A DNA stretch of 64,000 bases from Uranotaenia lowii (lineage: Eukaryota; Arthropoda; Insecta; Diptera; Culicidae), in the NCBI RefSeq assembly GCF_029784155.1, contig NC_073692.1, positions 371,818,813 through 371,882,812 on the forward strand. The letters run 5' to 3'. A program made the position numbers and the translations under genes. Under the pieces are notes generated by a model. It did not search any database, was not told the origin of the DNA, and saw only the letters and a list, made by a program, of their open reading frames with translations. Positions 41,160 to 51,900 of this stretch are shown one piece after another. The first letter of the stretch is position 1. Each line of letters begins with the position of its first letter.

Positions 41160-43150
41160 TTAATCTACCTTATCAGCAGTGGTGCTGCTAGCGCTTCCTA
41201 GTGGATCAGCTTCTTGCGGATTTTCTTGCTGCGGATTAGGCTCCCGCTCCAGCGAGCCCCCGGCAACGTTCAACTCTCCGATCTGCTTGATGACGGATTC
41301 GATTTTATCCGGCAGCAGGTGTTCGATTGGTTGCAGAATTTTCTTCTGTCGGAAGTAGGTGATACCGTGCTTCTGGAGCGTCAGCACGTTGATCCCCAGG
41401 TGATTGCTAATAGTAACTGGGGGGAAAATGAAATGAACGCATCGCTGAAGGTAGGGAATGAGGTCATACGCAAAGCAGGAGCATAGTCTCATGAAACACT
41501 CCCGCTCGGATGCGCTGAATGCCTGCTGTTCCTGGCGGTAGAATGATAGGATGTTTCGGCTAACTGTTTCGAGGGATGACTCCAGAACTTCGGTCACGGT
41601 TGAAGCGAGAGCTATTGGAGCGCATAAACGAAGCTCGTTGAACACTGTCAGAACTTCGTTACAGTATACTGCAAGCGGTGTGAAGTCCAGTAGGCTTTCA
41701 GGAGGATGGTTGCTGTTTTCAGAACTATCAGATTGTTTGTTCCGTTTTACACCGGCAGAAATTTTATTAATGAGGGTATAACGTTCGATTTCCTGTTCAA
41801 ACTGTCGGGTTACTTTCATAATGGTATTTTGAAAGTTTTGCGAAATAACCCGCATAAAAACGGGTGCAATCAAAGATCGAAAATCAACACCAACTCTGCT
41901 GAAGGAGAGTCCGAAGTACATACATTGACCGAGAATTGTGTCGTACGAGTTGATTTCATTGGAGGCCAAATCTTTTTCCAGCGTGTTGATGAAGTCAACG
42001 ATCTGATCGTGGAGCCAGCTGTGGAAAATTTTACCACCATCAATGCTGTTGTGGTCCGATGGAATGCTCGATAGGCCTGAGGAAGTTTCTTCATCCTCCG
42101 GAAAGATGGCCCGGTATTGCGTTATTATGTTGAACAGATGAACGCGAGTCGCTTCGATGGTTTTGGTCAAATGAACATTTGCTACAAGAGAAGGTCGAAT
42201 TAGGATTGATCATATTGTTTGAATTCAAGTACGAAAATTACCATCATCTTGCGGTATTTTGCGAAGCAGTTCTTTGAACCAGGCAGTTCGAATTTGAAGG
42301 AACTTAAGCTTCAGCTCAGGAGTCGTGAAAGCCTGCATTCGGCGCAGATAACCGACAACCTGAAGGCATTTGGGCAGCTGAAGATCGGTTCTCAGCTGAG
42401 ACAGAAGCTGGACCAGCATGGTGTGCCAAGCTGCCTCCACCGATTGTTGAATGTTCTAATAAAAATAATAAACCGCAGAATTAACAAAGGATAAAAAATT
42501 AATTTAAAAAAAATTAAAAAGACAATATTTTTCTTTCCTTGTTGGATCGATACTCACCGCAATGATCGGAATGTTTCCGTGCTTGGTGCCAATCCGCTGC
42601 ACGTAGGCAGCCAGCTCCAGCGCTTCCTCGTACTTCCCCTCTCGGATGCAGGTTTCCATTAGCTGGGGAAGTTCCAGAATTTCCAGCAACTCGGCATTGC
42701 GGGTGAGCGTGAGAGAATTTAGCCGCCGGGCACTGTTGATGTTGCTCGAATTGGCCAAAAATCGCTGACAGGTGGCCGTGAAATCGGGCAACTTGTCCGA
42801 TAAACTCTGCACCCGGTGCTCGGTTTCTACAAACCTCTGATAGATCTCCCGGGAACATTCGGCCGTGGCGATGAACGTCTGATAGTTGTTGATGGCCAGA
42901 TCCTGTGTGTGCTCGATGTTCTGCTTACTTTCCTCCTGAAGGCGGGCCTTTTCCTTCTTCAGCTCGTCCACCTTAAGGGATCCGAGTTTGAACATGTACT
43001 CTGCCACATCCGGTGCAGTTTCGCTTGCCAGCAGTTCTGAAATGAAGGGTACACATTATTTGGGGTGATTTACAAAGGAAGCACGCGGAACAAACCTTCA
43101 TGCTGATTGGCAAACACTAATTTCAGCACTTTTTCGTTCTCGTAGTCCAT
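41160..43150 (-). CDS. COG8: Conserved oligomeric Golgi complex subunit 8
   Basis: Exons on the minus strand, 43150-43096, 43036-42558, 42455-42242 and 42181-41160, join in frame to 589 residues, close to the usual COG8 length of 570-610. COG8 (Dor1 family) is a lobe-B subunit of the COG tethering complex, which captures vesicles in retrograde intra-Golgi traffic. The N-terminal third is charged and coiled-coil-prone (VDELKKEKARLQEESKQNI), followed by the family-typical helical region (SREIYQRFVETEHRVQSLSDKLP) and a long alpha-helical body with FSRVGVDFRSLIAPVF. The last 30 residues are low complexity and rich in P, Q, E and S. All three introns are short GT-AG introns (59, 102 and 60 nt). 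The start is the first ATG, preceding DYENEKVLKLVF, and gives a continuous family-like N-terminus. No damage seen. Confidence 0.93.
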
Positions 43151-43424
43151 TTTTGCGAAAAACCCGGAGATTTCTGTAAGTTTTGTTTACGTTTTGCTCT
43201 GTGATGTGTCACAAAAGTTCCAGTCCAGCTGAGGCGGTTTTGTTTGTGTTGGTTTGGTATCGAAAACATCGTGCCTGCGGGAGGGAGAGCTTTTTCCAAA
43301 CTCTCACAAAGCTTTCGCCAAAAGCTTCGAAGTCAGGGTTGCAGAATGCACGATATTGATATTTGTTTTTATATTTGCCCATTAATTTCAAAAGACCACA
43401 AAAAAATATTTCCGCAATCAGCAC

Positions 43425-43835
43425 AGTTTTTGTACACGGTTTTCCCAATAACTACGGTATCTGAGAGATAATATTCCTTTTCTATGGAAAAAAAACTAAG
43501 CAATTCTTGAAATTATGAGGAGTTTGTGTTTGAGGTTCGAAAAGTGAGACCTGAGCCATGAAACCTTAAAAATTGAGACCTAATAAGGGGCCGCGTTCAG
43601 ATACGACGTGGACAATTTAGGGGGGAGGGGGGTATGGAAATGTCCACGCATGTTCACGGGGAGGGGGTAGGGGCTTGGGTAATGTCTACGGTTTTCGTAC
43701 ATGGTTTTTCCAATCAAGACGGTGTCTGAGAGAAAATATTCATTCTCAATGGAAAACACTAAGCAATTTTTGAAGTAATGAGGAGCTTAGCTTTGAGGCT
43801 CGAAAAGTGAGACCTGAGCCATGAAACCTTAAAAA
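43425..43835. repeat. Local duplication of about 140 bp with MITE fragment between copies
   Basis: The blocks 43425-43565 and 43685-43825 share the order TTTTCGTAC/TTTTGTACACGG, TATTC, ATGGAAAA, CTAAGCAATT, ATGAGGAG, TTTGAGG, CGAAAAGTGAGACCTGAGCC. They are separated by a partial GTCCACGTGG MITE. Confidence 0.7.
43587..43690. mobile_element. Truncated GTCCACGTGG MITE
   Basis: GGGGCCGCGTTCAGATACGA continues into GTGGACAATTTAGGGGGGAG and GGTATGGAAATGTCCACG, matching the left end of 38361-38853, and stops after about 100 bp. Confidence 0.75.
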
Positions 43836-44180
43836 AAGACATGAGGTATGAAAATATGTTTTGAGATCGGAGACATGAGAACTAAGATAAGGGGCATGAA
43901 AAATAGGACTTTAGACATGGAACATGAGTCCAGAGTCTCAAAACATGAAACTTGAGAGCTGACGTAAGAGACCTAAGACTCGAGACATGTAAACTGAAAC
44001 TTGAGTTCTGAGACATGAAACACGAGTCTTAGACCTGAGACATGAAAAATAGGACGTTATATCCGAGACTTGAGATCTTGGGACTTGAGATATGAAGAAT
44101 GATGTAAGCAAAGAGCAGTGAGATGCAGCACAGGGAAGTGAGAAGCAGATGAAAAATGGGAAGTTAGAAATGAGAAACTT
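43835..44180. repeat. GAGACATGA minisatellite, second locus
   Basis: Degenerate units such as GAGACATGAGAAC, GAGACCTAAGACTCGAGACATG and GAGACATGAAAAATAGGA repeat over about 350 bp, the same family as 38155-38354. Confidence 0.7.
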
Positions 44181-45992
44181 GCCCTCGGTAGGTTGAACAT
44201 AAAATTTTACCAGGCACAGCACAAATTCGAGTCAGTAAGTGATGTGATATCTGCAATAGAAATGGAACACTGTAAACTAAATTTTAATATATTTATCATT
44301 TGTTTTATTCCGACAGTACGATTATACCTGTTTGATTTTCCATTTATCATCAATATATTAACACAAACATTGTTTGTCATTGTATTTAGAGTTACAAATG
44401 CCTGTGGTACAGCATCGGCAGTATGTAAGTAAGAAGTACACCTTACTTCAACTTTCTAACTTATCATGAGGGCGTTTTGCACATTGGATGAATTTTTTTC
44501 TCGTATAAATTGTCTAGAAACCACAAAATCTTCGTCATTTTTTATTCTTACCCTCTACGGTATGTTAGCTACCAAGTAAAACATAAAAAATAATGGGTCG
44601 AAACTTATAAATTCACTGCTGCTTGGGAACAACGTGTTCGCAGTCTGTGCCAATTTCAAGAGTGGTCACTTTAGATAAAACTTTCGATAAATTGGTTGTG
44701 TAAATTCACTACAAACACCCTGTTTTTTCGCGTGCCCAGTTGCTTTTTTTCCTAATGTAATACAGATCTTTGAGGGGTCCGTTTCCTAAAAAGATTTGTG
44801 AGTTTTTCTTATAATCATTTCTACAATTTCCGAACAATTGGTTTTGTGGTTTAGTTAAAAAAACAGATTTACTTATGCCAATTTTTGTAATGGGAAAATG
44901 TCGATTTGTGCAGCGCGATTTATTAAAAAAAAGTAAGTTAGTACCTATAACGAAACAGGTATGGAAGATTTACATTCGTGTTTCAAACTTTTCTTCATGA
45001 AGAGTGATGTTAGAAAAAGTAGATTAATGTTGTAGGTAGTGTAATATACACGATAGTTTGCTGATTACATAGATTAGCTAATAAATTGCGTAAAAGTCTT
45101 TTATAAAGATTATTTTCTTGCCGGTCAAACACAACATCGATGCATAGCTTTACTACTTTCTGTTTGGGAGAGTTAAAGTTGGATAGTTTTTCTGATTTAT
45201 TTTTTTAGATAAATATCGTTTGCAATATCGGAATGAATCAGTATCATACAGATAAGAAAACTCACAGACACAAATTGTTTACTTGTTTTTGTTCAAATGC
45301 ACGACTGATAATATTTGTATAATTTTCCGGGAGGGGTTCATATCCAGTTTGTTGAAACCAATTTGCGTTTTAATATCTGTGGTCCATCGAGACAGTTTTT
45401 TTTTATATTTATTATTAACTAACCTTCAAAGATCAACACCTACCTTAGGAGCTATCATCTTGATTTGCACTAACATTATCTAAAATAACTGGATTTGTTT
45501 TGTTTTTTCTCCATAATATTACCACAACGTTTTTTAAACATGTTTGCTAACTTTTATACTCAGACTTTAAAAGACCCAATAGAGACAAAATTAGGTACAA
45601 ATTTGCACTTTTTGTTGGCCTGATTTGTGTAAACATATTTTTGTTTTATTTGTTATCAGAATTTTATCAATTCGGCTTACTATATCACTGTCGATTGGAT
45701 TCGTATTTTATTCGAACTTACTTGACTATTAAACACCATTTTTTTCCTCTTCACTTATCTCAAATTATTATAACTTTAGAGAACAGAGAAAAAAGAAACA
45801 CTGGTGACTGACACGACGACACAAAATGTAATACCTTTTAAGTTGATTTTGTCATTTTGTTACACAATATGGTTCAATAAACTATGTAATAAAGAGCATC
45901 GCTCAGCTGCTCCTCTACTTCTGGTTCGAGTATCTTCGTTTTATCATTGTCATCTTTTCCGTTTCGGGGTTTTCCTTCTATCGTCATCGGTA
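44181..45992. other. COG8-POSH spacer, including POSH 3' UTR
   Basis: AT-rich non-coding DNA. The part nearest 45992 should be the POSH 3' UTR on the minus strand; TTTATT words (AATAAA on minus) occur around 45640-45710. No other gene supported. Confidence 0.5.
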
Positions 45993-48900
45993 TCAGAGAT
46001 CCGGTTCAACGAACGATGCCGGAAAGAGACCGGTCTTGCCGGTTCGCTGATGTGTTCCCTTGTACCAGCCGTTGTCTCGCTTTTTGTGCACCAGTACGAT
46101 GTCCCCTATTCGTAGCTCCAGCTCATACTCACTGTTCGGTGGATACGGGACGATACATTTGAACCTAAAAGAAACCAAAGAAGTTTGTTATTCTGAAATT
46201 TTGATAATGCCATTTAAAATAATTAAAAGCTACTGAACCTTCACCCGAAAACTATCGAACCATAAGGTCATAACATTTTTCAATCGCTTCATTTCACGAA
46301 ATACTTGCGTACTTTAAATCACCTCTTTATCGAGGTCTTGGCAGCAGTATAAACTGTTGAACCCTCAAAGCTTCGTTCAAGACAATCATCAAATGGGAAG
46401 TTACTGAGAAATCCTTCAAAAAGGATGTCCGTTCAAGAAACAACTATTACACAATTTTGCGAAACCACACCTTTAAACTGCTGTAAATGAAGCCTCTCTT
46501 TCTTCCGCTTTAAAGAGTACTTTTTCCCGTGATTTTCAAAGATTCATCTTTGAACTTTGAACAGTTCTATTTTCCAAAATACTAAAATCAATGTTTCAGA
46601 ATAATATTATTTTTACATGAAACAAAAATGTTGTAAGAACTATAGAAAGTTTTAGAAACTATAAAAAGAAGGTTCAAATCTCACCGTTCCCTAACGGCGT
46701 GCGACTTGGACGAGGACTTCGAGGAAGGCGTCCCCCCACTGTTGGTGGCCGCTCCTGCTCCTCCCCCGCTCATGTGCGAGATAATGGCCGAAGCGTCCAG
46801 GCTGTGCGACTTGCGGTGGTATGCTTGGGTCGTCGTTTTCGGCGGGGCTGTCGCCTCGGAACTGGAGTGACCACCGCAAGCCGCTGTTGCCGAGGCTGGA
46901 GCTTCGTGAGATTTCTGTTGCTGCGATCCACCGGAGTGCTTCGACGACGAACTCCGGCCAGCAGATTCGTGTTTTAAACTGGGAAAGGAGAATTTTTTGC
47001 TTAAGTAGGTAATTCTACTTGAAAGGTCTAGTAAGGGCTCTACTCACCCATGCATCGATGGTCGTTCTTTGTGCGGTTTCACTCGCTGGGAGCCATACAT
47101 GTAAGGAACATTTTCGCGACCTTGGGCCAAATGAAGATCTATAGGGAGATTTTGAAGAAGTTGACTGGGACAAGAACCGGATCTGTTTGAACGAAGAAAA
47201 AATACAGTTAAAAATCGAAAGCTCACTCATTTATCCAGAGAACTCACCGAACATGAACCGGATTGATGATCTGTTGAAGATTCGGTTTCACCGTGGTTGG
47301 CAGACCATCTTCGAACGCAGGATTATCGCTAGAATAGGCGGGATTACTTGTTCCACCTTCCTTCGCCGTTGGCGATTTGGAACGCTTGATGTTGGTCAGC
47401 CGTTTCATCAAACTGACTGCCGACGAATCTTTCTTTTCCTTGTTGCTACTCGTCGCCGATGGTTCTCCATTGGTAGGCGTACCTCCGGACGTCCCCACAG
47501 AACCGGAATTTTTCTCACCACCAGATTTTCTTCCGAACAGCGACTCGATATAGTTGCCGGATTGGTTCGCTGTTTGCTGTTTGGAGCCACCACTACAAGT
47601 GGCACCGGTATCCCTCGGGGGTAAGGCAGGCAATGTGACTTGGTTGTTAGCTAGGTTGTTGGTAATGTTGGACGGATTGTTGAGTGATGGTGGTTGTAGT
47701 TGTTGCTGGTGAGGGAGGACACCGGCGGTGGCGACAGCAGTTCCGGTTGTTGATGTTGCCGTGGCTGATTGGGTTGAAGCACCGAGTAGATTGCGATGCT
47801 CATTGCGACCTTTATATACGGTCACGTAGTTGCCGGGGAAAACTCCGACCTTCTGCTGCCGGTTGGCTCCTTTGAACCAGCCATCCTGGCATCGTTCGGT
47901 GACGTAGTAGATGGCTAAAAAATACGTTACATTTTATTAAGTTAATTGGGTTTCATTGAATTAGAGCGTAGGAATTTCCAAGATAAAATAAGAAGATCGC
48001 AACACTAGTCATAATTGTTTTGCTAGGATGCAGAAGTGGTTATTCTCTCTTCTCAAAACTTTCATTGGATTGCTAGGACGTAGCCGGCATCGTTATTGAT
48101 GTTTAAAGAAAGAGCATCTGTTTGGTAATGAAAATAAGTCTAATTTTTTGCGCATCTCTAGTGAAATGTCAAAGCATGAGCAGAGTTACTCACGAACTCA
48201 CCACTCACCAATTTACCGTCTCTCTCATGCTCAGTTTGGGAGAGGCGTAAACAAAAAGCATAATTGGGATTGGGCCTGCTGAAAAGAATAAAGCCTGCTC
48301 TTTACTCCTACACAGATTTCCATAAGAATGACAGCTAATCGGAGTGAAATTGGAGTGAAGGCTATTTCTCTCTCTGTTTAACACACGAGAAATCGTATAC
48401 CGGGACTGCGAGCGCGCCCATCGCCCATTGAATACAGTCAGTTTCCTACCTATAAAGCAGTGTCGACGCGTTTCTACCAATCGATCCGAAACTCCAAGTC
48501 CAGGCAAAATAAAACCTTCCCTCACAATCGGAAACGGGAATAAAGTATTACCGAAGTGAAGTGTTACCGATCCCCTTCCAGTGATAAGTGTTATACCGTC
48601 CACAAAGTTGAATTTGAGGGTTGATCTAGAATAGTACCAGTTTTGGAAATTGTCAATGTGCAGCCAATACAAGGTTCCATTCTTTTGACCTCTGAACAAA
48701 ACTGATGGCCTCAAAAAAGCAAGTCGATGTGAGCCATAATGGTGTTTCAAGTCTAAAGCGTTGTACTTCGTAAATTGCAGCTCCCAGCAGTTTTAAGAAA
48801 AAAAAACCGGTCAATTATCAACGTTTATCTTCATACCGTTTGCATCAAGCCTATGGTCTTTTAGCTCTTGGCAACAGATCTGCAAATCTTGTAGGTTTAC

Positions 48901-51900
48901 GACACAGAGAACTTCGTTGAATGCGGGCGTCGGATGCATCCTTTAACTTGCGCCGGTCTGAATTTCACCTTGGGCCTCGTATAGGTCCAGCCAGGCCTGT
49001 GTTAGGTCACCGAAACGAATAGGCAGGAAATTATCGAAGACTACGACGTTTGCAGCGTACTCTTCCCCTTGAATTGGGAACCAAAAGACGACAAAAATAT
49101 TAAATAGTGGCGAGTATAATTGAAGTTTTGATACTAACGAATCCAAAGAGGCCGAGGTAATAGCAACCGAAAAAAGCAAAGCACTAATAGATGTTGAGAT
49201 TCTGAATGAATTCGTCAAATTTGCCTCGAGATTTGCAAAAGCTGGGCTAAGCTCAGAACCAGACGCTTGTTAAGTCAGACGTCGAGTTCCAACGAGGCGA
49301 AGGGAACGATGCGATCATTGTTAAGGTCGAAGAAAGGTCGTATGCGAATTTCTTGGGGTAGAGTAAAAATCTCACGCTGGCTGATTTGGGCGAATACGTC
49401 GTAGCAGTCAAAATGACCCGTGCAGGTCATTCTGAATCTCATCCGTCGTAAAGTAAACTCTCAGGGTAACTATAAAGCACACTGACATTGAAAGTTTTCT
49501 GGACAATCTAAGTTAAAAGGATCCGCATAACAGCGAAACACAAAGGGCGCTGCTTGGAACAGTGAAAGTGAGATACTTAGTAGGGCATGAATGAGAGAAA
49601 ATAAATTTTATCCCCACGTGTTTCGAAAGACGATTAAATAAAATCACAAACTTCATGTGGTATCCTGATGGAAGATAATCCCAAATCAAAGTAAGCCATG
49701 AGCGGCAAGAGCAAGGTAAACGAGAGTATAAATATTGAGATCTCTCTAGAGCAAAAGTCAGTATTACTCAGCAGCGTTGCCAACCTTCCAGATTTTACTG
49801 GAATCTTCCAGATTTTTATGTGTCATCCAGAAATACAGACCTCATGTTGTCTGGTCCAGACTTTTCATAAATTATCCAGATTTGTCCAGAAATTTCTATA
49901 AGTTCAACGTTTTAGTTAAAAAATGCTATTAAAATCCAAATGCTCATAACCGCAAGACTGAATTTACTGTGAAGCAGAATACAGAAGTTATTTTGACAGC
50001 TGAATGGGTTAAAGCTTTCGGTTGTTCAAGCTTTCGTTCACACAAACTTCGACATTGATTATTTTCAAGGAATGAGTTAGACTACTACAATATTGCGATT
50101 TGACGACCAAAAAAAAAAAGGTCATCACCTACAAAGATAGCCATCCAGACTTTTCCAGACATTTTTTTCAAAATCTTCCAGACTTTTCTGGAAAACAGTT
50201 GGCATCCCTGCTAGTCAGTATAAGTAAGACAGGCAAACACGTAGGATCAAGGATATTACAGGTAGGGGAAAAGTTCATATAACGCCCCATGTGGCTAATA
50301 CGCGCCACCCTTGTTTTGAAGAATCTGAAGCATTTTAAGCCTGCAAAATATTAGCAATTTGATCTAAATGCTGTGATTGGTCATGGCAAGTATGAATTTT
50401 TCCTTAAAATGCTCCTGTGTCGTGATAATTTCACAATTTAGGTTTTTCTTCATTTCGATCTAAATTTTAAAACACTTCCAATAAGGTGTCAACAAGCAGA
50501 GAAAACCGAATAAGACAATATTTTCTGACACATCGATAGAGGAGAATCTAAACTACGATTTAATGCTAAAAAATTATACCGAACTCGCTATGGTATGCTT
50601 TTTATGGGTATGTTTTATCACGGCCCATGCGCTCGTTATAACGCGCCAATCGTAGTAGGCTGAAAATAGCATTATTTTTTCAAAAAGGCCAATTTTCATT
50701 GAAAATGAACAGAAAGTCTAAAACCTTATTTTGAACGTTATTTCAGCCCAAAAAGTCTACTTTTATTTTTTTTTTTAATTTTGATTAGTCCATTTTGATT
50801 TTATTTTCATTCAAAGTGTCTGTAAGTATTGGTGTGTTTTCGGTCTTCGGCTGTTTTCGGGTGTGTTCGGCTGCTAGGCGCGTATTGAACACACGGCGGC
50901 GCGTATTTGCAACACAGTTTGTTCTGTGGCTTTGAATAAGGTTTTAAAAAATCAAGTTTTTGAAGCAACTATAGCTATTTGAGTAATACCGTGGACGCGG
51001 GTGGGGGCTCATTTATATCTGCACCTCTATATAAATGAGTTTACCTTGTCGTATGAGAAATTTATATTCTGATAGTAAAATATCACAATGTAACTCTCAT
51101 AAGTACCAACGGATCACTAAATGAGCTTTAGTGAAACGGAAAACAACGGTGCTGGTTCCACGGCTTTAAACCAACGCCCACCCATAAGCTCAATGGTCCG
51201 ATCAGCAATGATTGTTTGACCTGTTTATTATTCTACGTGATAAACCTTTTTAATGATATTTTATATTTCAGGACAATATAAGATTCTATTCCTACAGAGA
51301 CGGATTTGTAAAACATCTACCAAGAAGTTCAAGCATTCCTAACTTGAAAGTGTAGGTAAAGCGGTATCAAAATTGTACCTCTCAAGTAAGTTATTTTGTT
51401 TTTCTTGCTCTCCATCAAGATCGGCTTTATTATTATGGGCTTGGTTATGTACAGATTATTGATTTTTTTACTAATGATGTTGTTCGTTTCAGATACACAC
51501 TATTACACATCGTAACAAAAATACTCAGCCCACAGTGGCTATTATTTGTCTGTTACATTACACAACGCAGCATCACACATCGTAACAACAAACTCAGCCC
51601 ACAGTGGCTTTTATTGTTTGTTACATTACACATCACAGCATTACACATCGTAACCTCAGCCCACAATGGCTTTTATTGTTTGTTACATTACACATCACAG
51701 CGTTACATATCGTGACTACAAAACTCAGCCCACAGTGGCTATTATTGTTTGTTACATTACACAACACAGCATTACACATAGTAACAACAGACCTCAGCCC
51801 ACAGTGGCTATTATTTGTCTGTTACATTACACATCACAGCAATACACATCGTAACAACAAACCTCAGCCCACAGCGGCTATTATTTGTCTGTTACATCAC

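Noticed and set aside
41214..42074. Plus-strand frames over COG8
   Set aside because: Antisense shadows of the COG8 last exon.
46699..47624. Plus-strand frames of up to 145 codons
   Set aside because: They are antisense shadows of the POSH linker exons, which have consistent splice phases and SH3 homology on the minus strand.
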